Of a stretch of 64,000 nucleotides of DNA, positions 46,948 to 56,510 are shown piece after piece. Both the position numbers and the translations under genes were made by a program. The stretch lies in assembly GCF_943913955.1 (NCBI RefSeq), contig NZ_CALUAE010000023.1, forward strand, positions 1-64,000. The letters are read 5' to 3'. Source of the stretch: Mycolicibacterium bacteremicum (GTDB lineage Bacteria > Actinomycetota > Actinomycetes > Mycobacteriales > Mycobacteriaceae). How positions within the stretch are numbered: the stretch's first letter is position 1; each line of letters starts with the position of its first letter. The notes below the pieces were generated by a model. That model saw nothing but the letters and a program-made list of their open reading frames with translations, was not told the DNA's origin and made no database searches.

Positions 46948-48068
46948 GGCGTGCTCCCTGTGCGTGCCAACAGAAGGTCTTCGACCGCACGGACCTTGCG
47001 TGCGGAGTCGGCGGCGAAGGCGCGCCCGGCCATGCCGCTGTAGTCGAGCACCGAGACGACGCGGGCACCCGCCTCGCCGAAGGCGCCGATCTGCTCGGCG
47101 ACCTGCTGCGGGGTGCCGTGCGGCACGACCGACAGGATGGCGGCCGGATCGACCTGCTCGAAGAGATCGAGCAGCCGGTCGCGGGTGAGCACGCGCGGAT
47201 CGATGTCCTGGATACCGCGCCAGCGCTGTCCCATCGGGTGGCGGTGCCCGGCGTCGGCCAGCGCGTCGGCGGTGAGTTGCAGCACTAACGATTTCACCAG
47301 CGGGCGGCGCAGGATCTCGGCCAGCTCGTCGGGTTCGCCGATGAGGCAGACCACCATCTTGGCCGGGGTGATGGCCTGCGGGTCGCGCCCGGCACGTTCG
47401 GCCGCCGCCCGGATCTGGGTGAGTTGATTGGCGTAGGTCTCTGGGCCGGCACTGCCGGTCGGCCACCAACCGTCACCGAGTTCCCCGACGAGTTGCAGCA
47501 TCCGGGGCCCGTTGGCGCCGATCCAGATCGGCGGCGGGCCGCTGCTGTGCGGCTCGGTGTCCAGCCGGGCGTGTGTGAGGGTGAAGAACCGGCCTGCGAC
47601 GTCGACCGGTCCGTCGGCGGCCCACAGCAGCTTGATCAGCCGCACCGCCCCGGCGAACCGGCTGACCCGGGCGGAATCGTCGAATCCGTAGGGAGTCAGG
47701 TTCTCGCGTTCACCGGCGCCGAGTCCGAGGATGAACCGGCCCGCGGAAATATGGCTCAGCGTCAGCGCCGACTGCGCGAGCATCACCGGGTGGCGGCGGA
47801 CGGTGTCGAGCACGCTGGTGGCGATGCGGGTGCCGGTGGTGCGGGCCGCGACGGCCCCGGCCAGGGCGACGGTGTCCAGATAGCGGTGCGGCGACGGCGA
47901 GACCTGCGCGAGGTCGGTGAACTCCGGGGTCCAGATCGAGTCGGGCCAGAAGCTCACCAGGTGGTCGGGCAGCCACAGGGAGTGATAGCGCCCGTCATCG
48001 AGGGCATCGAGTCCGGTGAGGTCGAGCGGCAGGGTCGTCCGGAAGAACGAGGCCAGCTCCAAGGGCAT
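46944..48068 (-). CDS. LLM-class F420-type oxidoreductase
   Basis: The 374-residue protein is a luciferase-like TIM barrel: YHSLWLPDHL, GTRIATSVLDTVRRHPVMLAQSALTLSHIS, RFILGLGAGERENLTPYG and PIWIGANGPRML are hallmarks of the F420-dependent branch (phthiodiolone ketoreductase/MER-like). It probably reduces or oxidises a carbonyl or alcohol with F420. It is the first gene of a five-gene operon, followed with overlaps by a sulfotransferase, a DUF1214 protein, a VOC protein and a carboxylesterase. The ~140 bases upstream, before the tRNA terminator, should hold the promoter. Confidence 0.88.
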   Translation of the reverse strand: MPLELASFFRTTLPLDLTGLDALDDGRYHSLWLPDHLVSFWPDSIWTPEFTDLAQVSPSPHRYLDTVALAGAVAARTTGTRIATSVLDTVRRHPVMLAQSALTLSHISAGRFILGLGAGERENLTPYGFDDSARVSRFAGAVRLIKLLWAADGPVDVAGRFFTLTHARLDTEPHSSGPPPIWIGANGPRMLQLVGELGDGWWPTGSAGPETYANQLTQIRAAAERAGRDPQAITPAKMVVCLIGEPDELAEILRRPLVKSLVLQLTADALADAGHRHPMGQRWRGIQDIDPRVLTRDRLLDLFEQVDPAAILSVVPHGTPQQVAEQIGAFGEAGARVVSVLDYSGMAGRAFAADSARKVRAVEDLLLARTGSTP

Positions 48069-48212
48069 GAGCGGAAATTACCGCAGGATCGACGCGGCGT
48101 CCCCGGAATGCTGTGCATTCGCTCAGCAGGGTCGGATCGGCGCCGAATGTGAATCCTCGACGGGTTCTGCCGCGTTTGACCGCAGAGCCTTCACACTCGA
48201 CGCAACGAGAAA

Positions 48213-48239
48213 GGGCCCCGGGCGAAAAGCCCGGGACCC
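48213..48239 (-). terminator. hairpin terminator after tRNA-Ala
   Basis: An 11-bp GC-rich stem (GGGTCCCGGGC with GCCCGGGGCCC, one G-U pair) and a 5-base loop, followed on the minus strand by TTTCTCGTT. This is a good intrinsic terminator for the tRNA transcript. Confidence 0.8.
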
Positions 48240-48249
48240 TCTCGAAACG

Positions 48250-48322
48250 TGGAGCTAAGGGGATTCGAACCCCTGACCCCCACACTGCCAGTGTGGTGCG
48301 CTACCAACTGCGCCATAGCCCC
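48250..48322 (-). tRNA. tRNA-Ala (anticodon GGC)
   Basis: The minus strand folds into a 73-nt cloverleaf. The acceptor stem GGGGCTA/TAGCTCC includes the G3-U70 pair that marks alanine tRNAs, the anticodon stem CCACA/TGTGG holds loop CTGGCAG (anticodon GGC), and the T arm is AGGGG-TTCGAAT-CCCCT. The discriminator base is A and CCA is not encoded. A strong terminator follows. I saw no integrase or repeat of the 3' end that would make it an att site. Confidence 0.96.
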
Positions 48323-48378
48323 GTTTGTTGTGCTGTAAAAACGTACACCACTGCCCCACGGAGGTTCAAAACGGCTGG

Positions 48379-49643
48379 TCAGGGCACCTCTCCGCCGGCC
48401 TCCGGGCCGAGCGGACGGGCCGGGGTGTGCTCGGCGGGCGGCTTCCCGCGGGTTTCCGGGGCGAAAACCCAGCCCAGCGCGGCCACCAGCAGGATCACCC
48501 CGCTGATGACGAACGCCCAGGAGAAGGACAGGTACTGCGCGATCAGCCCGACCAGCAGCGAACCGCCGATCGAGCCGACATCGGCCATCATCTGGAACGT
48601 CGCCACCGCGGTCCCACCCCGGGACTTGCTGCCGACCACGTCGGCGACGGCGGCCTGCTGTGGGGAGACGAAGATGCCGGTCGCCGCGCCGGCCACATAG
48701 GCCGCCGCCATGAACACCGGCAGCGAGGACGTGAAACCCACCAGCGCAGTCGACAGCGCCGCCAGCGTCAGTCCGAAGATCAGCAGCTTGCGCCGCCCCA
48801 GCCGGTCCGACAGGTACCCGCTGGGGATGACGACGGAGATGTTGCCCACCGCGAACGCGGTGAGCGCCAGCCCCGCCACCCCCGGGCTGCGGCCCAGCAC
48901 CTCCACGATGAACAGCGGCACCAGCGCGATCCGCAGCCCGAAGGACGCCCAGCCGGTCGCGAAGTTCGACAGCAGCGCCGCCTTGTAGGCACGGTGGGCG
49001 AAGACCGTGCGGAACGGCACCGGCGGGCCGTCCTGCTCGTCGCGCCCGGTGACCACCGTCGAATGGCGCAGGCTGACGAACACCACCGTCGCGGCGACCA
49101 GCAGCGCCGCGCCGTAGATCAGGAACGGTGCCGCCAGGCCGAACCCGGCGGTCAGCGCGCCCAGGATCGGTCCGCCGACCGAGCCGATCATGAAACCCGA
49201 GGAGAACAGCCCCGCCACCCGTCCGCGTGCGTCGGCCGGCGAGATGCGGATCATCAGCCCCAGCGAGGACACCGTGAACATCGCCGAGCCGATACCGCCG
49301 AGGGAGCGGAACAACAGCAGCTGCCAATAGGTTTCGGCGAGCGCACAGGCGGCCGTGGACAGCGCGACGATGATGAGGCCGCTGATGTAGATCCGGCGCT
49401 CACCCCAGCGCTGGACCAGCAGGCCCGCCGGTGGCGCACCGGCCAGCCGCATGATGGCGAAGGCGGTGATGACGAAGGTGGCGGCGGCGATGCTGACCCC
49501 GAAGTGCCGGGCGTACTGCGGCAGCACCGGAGCCACCACGCCGTACCCCAGCGCCACCACGAAGTTGGCCGCGACCAGAACCCAGACTTCGCGAGGCAGG
49601 CGGGGCTTCTGGTCGGACGTACAGTCGTCCTCCGTTCGAGAGC

Positions 49644-49647
<4 letters not shown>
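48379..49647 (-). CDS. MFS transporter
   Basis: The 422-residue protein has about 12 hydrophobic helices and MFS loop motifs (GLLVQRWGERRIYISG between helices 2 and 3 and GYLSDRLGRRKLLIFG between helices 8 and 9). It looks like a drug- or metabolite-type proton antiporter of the multidrug DHA1 kind. The GTG at 49647 overlaps the stop of the phosphoglucomutase gene (GTGA), so the two are translated from one mRNA. The substrate cannot be told from the sequence. Confidence 0.85.
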
Positions 49648-51290
<1,643 letters not shown>

Positions 51291-51385
51291 GGGTCCATCC
51301 TTGCCTACCCGCGGGGCCGATGTCTCGTCGTCCTCGCAAGCCCGTCACAAGTTCTCCGCAAGTGGACACCGACAAGGTGATCGGC

Positions 51386-52057
51386 ATGAACAGCTCCGGA
51401 CAAAAAGCCCAACTCGCCGCAGTGGAACCCGACCTCAGCGGCATCCTGCTCGCCCACCGCGCCATGGTCACCGATATCGGTCGCCTCGCCGACCTGACCA
51501 CCGCGATCGCCCAGCGCCGCACGCCGTGCACCGTCAAACGCGCCCGCGCCATCAACCGCTACCTGGAGCTGATGTGCGAGTCGATCCACCATCACCACAC
51601 CATGGAGGACGACGTGCTGTGGCCGATCATCGAGTCCTCGGCGGCCGGGCTGGTCGACCTGACCGAGCTCACCGACGACCACGCCGCCCTGGACCCGCGG
51701 CTGGACACCCTGCGCGCGGCGGCCGCCGCGTTCGCCCGCTCCGGTGACGCCGAGCTGGCCCGTCCGCTGGCCGCCGGCCTGGCCGATCTGCACCGGCTGC
51801 TGCACGCGCACATCGCCGACGAGGAGCGTGAACTGTTCCCGGTGATCCGCCGGCACGTCTCGGTGACCGACTGGGAGGCGGTCGAGACGGCGGCCCGCAA
51901 GACCGGCCGGCTGTCCTTCGACGGGCCGCGCGTGCTCGCGGTGGCCACCGATACCGAACGCGCCACGATCGCCGCCGGGGTGCCGGGTCCGCTCATGCTG
52001 TTGCTGCGCTACCTGGCGGCACGGCACGCGCGCTTCGACCGCGCGGTATTCGGCTGA
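51386..52057 (+). CDS. hemerythrin-like (HHE) domain protein
   Basis: The 223-residue protein has the His/Glu ligands of a di-iron four-helix bundle: HRAMVTDI, HHHHTMEDDVLWP, DDHAALD and HAHIADEERELFP. Hemerythrin-like proteins bind oxygen or NO or sense redox stress; the role here is not known. The ATG at 51386 follows AAGGTGA. It is divergent from pgm by 95 bases and convergent with the large regulator gene, with a palindromic repeat between them. Confidence 0.85.
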   Translation: MNSSGQKAQLAAVEPDLSGILLAHRAMVTDIGRLADLTTAIAQRRTPCTVKRARAINRYLELMCESIHHHHTMEDDVLWPIIESSAAGLVDLTELTDDHAALDPRLDTLRAAAAAFARSGDAELARPLAAGLADLHRLLHAHIADEERELFPVIRRHVSVTDWEAVETAARKTGRLSFDGPRVLAVATDTERATIAAGVPGPLMLLLRYLAARHARFDRAVFG

Positions 52058-52076
52058 CACGTCCTGCCCTCGTCCG

Positions 52077-52134
52077 GCGAAACACGCGTACCGGGGCCCC
52101 AAGCCCGAATTCACCCCGGGTACGCGAGTTTCGC
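52077..52134. repeat. large imperfect inverted repeat at a convergent junction
   Basis: The left arm GCGAAACACGCGTACCGGGG (52077-52096) pairs with the right arm at 52114-52134 (CCCCGGG-TACGCGAGTTTCGC) with one mismatch and one bulge, around a 17-base loop. It lies between convergent genes and could be a bidirectional terminator or a member of a dispersed intergenic repeat family. Confidence 0.7.
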
Positions 52135-52146
52135 GCAATAGGAGCG

Positions 52147-55100
52147 TCAGGGGCGCAGCGCCCGCGCGGCCACCCGCAGGCGTTCGGTGAGCTCGGCGGC
52201 GGCCTGCCGATACCGCGCCGCCCGCTCCGGCTCACCGGATGCCTCGGCGAGCGCGGCCAGCGCCGCGTCGACCGGGCCGGTGAGCAACGTGCCGTTGTCC
52301 AGTCCGGCGAACCGCCCGGAATACGGCATGAGCTCCTCGGCGGTGCGGCGCGCGACCTCCAGCTCCCCCATCGCGACGGCGGCGTGCACCCGCAGGGTGG
52401 CCATCGCGACGAAGTAGAAGGACCGTTCGATCGGTAGCCTCTCGGCCCAGATCTGCCGGGCCTCTTCGGGTCTGCCGGCCTGCATCAGCGCCAGCGCGGC
52501 GCCGTCGGCGATGATCTTGGAGGCGAACCGGTGCACGGCGACCAGATCGTCGGCCATCGGCGCCAGGCTGCCGCGGACCAGGTTCGCGGTGACCCGGCCG
52601 ACGATGCCGATGTGGGCGCCGTTGGCGACACCGTATTCGGCCAGCTTCGCCGACACCTCGCCGTAGGCCTGTTCGCCCTCGTCGACATCACCGGCCAGGA
52701 TGGCCAGCTGGGCGCGGAACGCGTCGAGCACACCGAGCAGGAAGCCGAGCTGGCCGGTGCCGGCCCGGGCGACCGCCTGATCGACATGTGCGGCCGCCCC
52801 CGCCAGATCGGACCGCCCGGACGCGTCCAGGAAGGCCAGCCAGTGCGCCACCGCCTGGTGGTCCACCGCGTCGAGTTCCTCGGCGACCGAGAGCATCTCG
52901 GCGACAACGCGTTCCCGCTCACCGGCCAGGTCGGGGCCCAGGCACGCGAAGGCGCGGACGTTGAGCACCGACAGCAGCAGCCGCCGGTCATCGAGGCCGC
53001 GCACCGTCTCCCACGCCTCGGCGCAGGCCGCCAGTGCGGCATCGTGCTCGGCGCCCTCCAGTTCGGTGAACAGCGTCAGCAGCAAGCGGATCCGGACCGC
53101 GGCGGGCTGTTCGCGCGCCAGCACCCGGCGCAGTGGATCGACGATGGCCGGATCGATGACGTCGCCGACGCGCACCCGCCAGACCAGCGGACTGTGTGAC
53201 GCGGTCAGCGCCCGCACGGCCAGCGCGTCATCGTGGCCGACGGCAACCATGGTGTGGTGCAGCTCTTCTCGTGACCCGAGGGCGTCACCGGCCTGGGCCA
53301 GCGCAGCGATCAACCCGCAGCGGGCCGTGCTGGCGGTGGCCTCGTCGGCACCGGCCAGGCCGAACATCCGCACCGCGGCGCGCCATTGCCGGGCCGCCTC
53401 GGCGGGGGCGCCGACGGCATCGGCCTCGGCCGCGGCGTTGATCGCGAAACCCGCCGCCTCCAGCGCGGTGTCGGCGGTGGCCGCGGCGACCGCGTGATAG
53501 GCCAGCGACGCGGCATCGGCGGCGCGCGCCCGCAGCAGTTCCAACGCCGCCGCGTGTAACCGGCCGCGGCGCAGCACCGAGGTGTCCTCGTAAAGGGTGT
53601 CGCGGATCAGGTTGTGTGCGAACCGGATCCGGTCCGGCGCCGGTTCCTCCAGCAGCCCGGCCAGCACCGCGGGCTCCAAGGCGTCGAGCAGCTCGTCGTC
53701 ATCGCTGCGGGCCAGCCGGCCGAGCAGGGTGAGGTCGACCTCGCGGCCCAGCACCGCGGCCTGGCGCAGCGCGGTCGCGGTCTGCGGTGGCAGCCGGGCC
53801 AGCCGGCGGCGCACCACATCGCCCACGCCCACGGGCACCCCGCCGTGTGCGGCGTCCACGCCCTCGGCGACCATCAGCCGGGCCAGCTCGCGGGCGAACA
53901 GCGGGTTACCGCCGGTGCGTTCCCGCAGCAGCCGCAGCGTCTCCCGGGTCACCGCGACCAGCCCGCAATCGGTGGCCAGCTGGGTCAGCGCGGTGTCGTC
54001 GAGACCGCTCAGCATCAGATGGGCGGCGGTGTGATTGGCCAGCGCCGCCCGGGCCTGGCCGAGTTCGGCACCGGATTCCGACGGCCGGTAGGTGCCGATC
54101 ACCAGCACCCGGTGGGCGGCCAGCCGGTCGGCGGTCAGCCGCAGCAGTTCCAGGGTCAGGCCGTCGGTGCGGTGCAGATCATCGAGCACGATCAGCAGCG
54201 GCGCGCGACCGGCGTTGTGGGCCAACACCTTTGCCAGCGCGTGGGCGATCCAGAAGGCGCCGACCTCACCGGTCGGTGCCGCCGAGTGCAGCAGCGGCGC
54301 CAGCGTGGCAGACTGCGCCTCCGACAGCGTGGCGGCGAACGCCGTGAGCACCTCGGTCCACGCCCAGCCCGGCGGTGCACCGTCGACCTCGGGGCTGCGC
54401 CCGGCGGCCACCGTCCAGCCTGCCTCCCGCAACCGGCCGGCCGCGGTGTCGACCAGTGTCGTCTTACCGGCTCCGGCCTCCCCGCCGATCCACACCACCT
54501 TCAGGCCGGCCCCGGCCGCGGTGGCGGCCGCGGCGATCGCGGCGAGTTCCTCGGTGCGCCCGCGGGTGGCACTCGCGGTGGGCACCTCGTGCGGTGGCGC
54601 GACGGCCACCGGTGCCAGCTGGATCGGGTCGAGATGGTCGGCCTGGCGCAGGATGTCTGTTTCCAGATCGCGCAGCGCGCGGCCCGGTTCCAGGCCCAGC
54701 TCGTCGACCAGGTATCCGGTGGTGCGGCGCAGCACCTCCAGCGCCGCCACCTGATGCCCGCCGCGGTAGTGCGCCGCGGCCAGCAGGCCGGCGGCCGCCT
54801 CCCGCGCCGGATGGTCGCGCACCACCGGCTCCAGGGCCCGCACCACCGCGGCGTGATTGCCCAGCGCCGCCTGCGCGGCCGCGTGTGCCTCCACCGTCGC
54901 CAGCCGCAGTTCGGTGAGCCGGGCCACCTCCGGGGCGGCCCACAGGGCGTCGCGCACCTCGGCATAGGGGTCACCGGTCCAGGCCGCGACCAGATCCTCC
55001 AGCAGGGTGGCCCGGTGCGGTGACTGCTCGGCGGCGGTGATACCCGCCTCCAGCGCCCACACGTCGACGTCGGCATCCGGCAGCCGCAGGCAGTAACCGG

Positions 55101-55395
55101 GCGCGGCGCTGACGATCACCCGCGCCGCGGCGCGGCGTTCCCGGCCCGGTTCGAGCACCCGGCGCAGATGGGAGATGTAGGCCTGCAGCGCGGCCAGCGC
55201 CTTGGGCGGCGGCTCCCCCGCCCACAGGTCCTCGATGAGCCGGTCGACCGAGACCACCTCGCCGTGCGCGAGCACCAGGCGCAACAGCACCGAGCGCTGC
55301 TTGGGGCCACCGAGATCCACCGGGGTGTCGCCCACCCACGCCCGCACCGGACCCAGGACGCGGATCCGCACCGGCCGAAGATCCTGCGCTGTCAT
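52147..55395 (-). CDS. SARP/BTAD-type transcriptional regulator with ATPase domain
   Basis: The 1,082-residue protein starts with an OmpR-like winged-helix domain (IRVLGPVRAWVGDTPVDLGG, RLIEDLWAGEPPPKALAALQ), then a bacterial transcriptional activation domain to about residue 250. A STAND/AAA ATPase follows with Walker A GGEAGAGKTT near residue 308 and Walker B LLIVLDDLH, and the C-terminus is a long helical, TPR-like region. AfsR/EmbR-related proteins of this layout act as ATP-controlled activators. Target genes are unknown. Its start is 41 bases from the divergent crcB pair. Confidence 0.85.
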   Translation of the reverse strand: MTAQDLRPVRIRVLGPVRAWVGDTPVDLGGPKQRSVLLRLVLAHGEVVSVDRLIEDLWAGEPPPKALAALQAYISHLRRVLEPGRERRAAARVIVSAAPGYCLRLPDADVDVWALEAGITAAEQSPHRATLLEDLVAAWTGDPYAEVRDALWAAPEVARLTELRLATVEAHAAAQAALGNHAAVVRALEPVVRDHPAREAAAGLLAAAHYRGGHQVAALEVLRRTTGYLVDELGLEPGRALRDLETDILRQADHLDPIQLAPVAVAPPHEVPTASATRGRTEELAAIAAAATAAGAGLKVVWIGGEAGAGKTTLVDTAAGRLREAGWTVAAGRSPEVDGAPPGWAWTEVLTAFAATLSEAQSATLAPLLHSAAPTGEVGAFWIAHALAKVLAHNAGRAPLLIVLDDLHRTDGLTLELLRLTADRLAAHRVLVIGTYRPSESGAELGQARAALANHTAAHLMLSGLDDTALTQLATDCGLVAVTRETLRLLRERTGGNPLFARELARLMVAEGVDAAHGGVPVGVGDVVRRRLARLPPQTATALRQAAVLGREVDLTLLGRLARSDDDELLDALEPAVLAGLLEEPAPDRIRFAHNLIRDTLYEDTSVLRRGRLHAAALELLRARAADAASLAYHAVAAATADTALEAAGFAINAAAEADAVGAPAEAARQWRAAVRMFGLAGADEATASTARCGLIAALAQAGDALGSREELHHTMVAVGHDDALAVRALTASHSPLVWRVRVGDVIDPAIVDPLRRVLAREQPAAVRIRLLLTLFTELEGAEHDAALAACAEAWETVRGLDDRRLLLSVLNVRAFACLGPDLAGERERVVAEMLSVAEELDAVDHQAVAHWLAFLDASGRSDLAGAAAHVDQAVARAGTGQLGFLLGVLDAFRAQLAILAGDVDEGEQAYGEVSAKLAEYGVANGAHIGIVGRVTANLVRGSLAPMADDLVAVHRFASKIIADGAALALMQAGRPEEARQIWAERLPIERSFYFVAMATLRVHAAVAMGELEVARRTAEELMPYSGRFAGLDNGTLLTGPVDAALAALAEASGEPERAARYRQAAAELTERLRVAARALRP

Positions 55396-55436
55396 GGTGT
55401 GCCGACCTTATCGGTAGCGCCGGATGGCTACATACT

Positions 55437-55823
55437 TTGCGGGTGGCGCTCACCGATCGGCGGGAACTGGCCGCCGTCTTCGTGGGCGGCGGGGTCGGCA
55501 CCCTGGCGCGGGCCGGCCTGGTGCACGCGCTGGCGGTGCCGCCGGGACACTGGCCGTGGGCCACCTTCCTCGTCAACATCATTGGTGCCGCACTGCTGGG
55601 CGTGGTGGCCACCCGGCTGGCCGGCACCGACTACCGGCGGTCGCTGCTGGGCACCGGGTTCTGCGGTGGGCTGACGACGTTTTCCACCATGCAGGTGGAG
55701 ACGGTCACCATGCTGGAGCACGGCCATCACGCGCTGGCGGCGGGATACACCGTCGCCAGCATCGCGTTGGGGCTACTCGTCCTGCAGGCGGCCACGTCGC
55801 TGACCCGGCGGGTATGGCCGTGA
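55437..55823 (+). CDS. crcB: CrcB/Fluc fluoride channel subunit 1
   Basis: The 128-residue protein has four hydrophobic helices, the NIIGAALLG asparagine segment and the channel motif GFCGGLTTFSTMQVE. CrcB (Fluc) proteins export toxic fluoride as dimers. It starts with TTG at 55437 or GTG at 55443. The next gene encodes a second CrcB, and the two overlap, so they probably form a heterodimer in which the subunits insert in opposite directions. Confidence 0.92.
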   Translation: MRVALTDRRELAAVFVGGGVGTLARAGLVHALAVPPGHWPWATFLVNIIGAALLGVVATRLAGTDYRRSLLGTGFCGGLTTFSTMQVETVTMLEHGHHALAAGYTVASIALGLLVLQAATSLTRRVWP

Positions 55824-56188
55824 CCATGTGGATCGGTGTGTTCGTCATCGGCGGCCTCGGTGCGGTCTGTCGCATGCTGGTCGACCGGGTGGTGTCGCGA
55901 CGGGTGCGCATCGGCTTCCCGATCGGGACACTCGCCGTGAACGTCAGCGGAGCCTGGCTGCTCGGGGTGCTCAGCGCGCTGGCACTGGATCCGCACGCCG
56001 CGCTGCTGGCCGGCACCGCGTTCGTGGGCGCCTACACCACCTTTTCCACCTGGATGCTGGAGACCCAACGGCTCGCCGAGGAACCGCGCCGGGTGGCCGC
56101 GGTGCTGAACATCGTGGTCAGCGTGGCACTGGGCCTGCTCGCGGTGTGGCTGGGTCAACTGCTGGGCACCCGCCTGGGTGGCGGGTAG
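55814..56188 (+). CDS. crcB: CrcB/Fluc fluoride channel subunit 2
   Basis: The protein has about 124 residues and the motifs NVSGAWLLGVL and GAFVGAYTTFSTWMLE. It is the partner of the upstream CrcB. The start may be ATG 55814, GTG 55820 (GTGA overlap) or ATG 55826; all overlap or abut the end of the first crcB gene. The frame extends upstream through that gene, but the family length supports a start near 55814-55826. Only four bases separate its stop from the IdeR-like box of mbtL. Confidence 0.92.
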   Translation: MAVTMWIGVFVIGGLGAVCRMLVDRVVSRRVRIGFPIGTLAVNVSGAWLLGVLSALALDPHAALLAGTAFVGAYTTFSTWMLETQRLAEEPRRVAAVLNIVVSVALGLLAVWLGQLLGTRLGGG

Positions 56189-56192
56189 CACA

Positions 56193-56211
56193 TGAGGTAA
56201 GCCTACCCTGA
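56193..56211 (+). promoter_or_regulatory. IdeR-like iron box upstream of mbtL
   Basis: The 19-mer TGAGGTAAGCCTACCCTGA matches the IdeR consensus at 14 of 19 positions and ends 29 bases before the mbtL ATG. Iron repression of mbtL-mbtM-mbtN is expected, as reported for the M. tuberculosis mbt-2 locus. Confidence 0.78.
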
Positions 56212-56240
56212 GGAAATTCTCAGGTGTAGGGTCGCCGAAC

Positions 56241-56510
56241 ATGAAAATGTCACAGTCCGAAGCGGTAAACCCTCAGCTCCTGGCAATCCTGCGCGACGAC
56301 CTGAACATCGATGTCAGCCGGGTCAGCCGGGACTCCCGACTGGTCGACGACGTGGGCATGGACTCGGTGGCATTCGCGGTCGGCATGGTGGCCATCGAGG
56401 ACCGCCTCGGCGCGGCGCTGGACGAGGAAGATCTGCTCAACTGCGAAACCCTGGGCGATCTGGAGAAGATCGTACTGGCCAAACTGCCTGCGGATCAGGC
56501 GAACTCGTGA
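56241..56510 (+). CDS. mbtL: acyl carrier protein of mycobactin tail synthesis
   Basis: The 89-residue acyl carrier protein has the phosphopantetheine serine in GMDSVAFAVG near residue 41. In the mycobactin pathway MbtL carries the fatty acid activated by MbtM, which is desaturated by MbtN and moved to the lysine side chain by MbtK. All four genes are present here. The ATG at 56241 lies downstream of an IdeR-like box; a second ATG two codons later is an alternative. The stop overlaps the mbtM GTG (GTGA). Confidence 0.93.
   Translation: MKMSQSEAVNPQLLAILRDDLNIDVSRVSRDSRLVDDVGMDSVAFAVGMVAIEDRLGAALDEEDLLNCETLGDLEKIVLAKLPADQANS

Noticed and set aside
48250..48322. tRNA-Ala as an integration site of a genomic island
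   Set aside because: No integrase gene, no repeat of the tRNA 3' end and no change in gene character were found around it.
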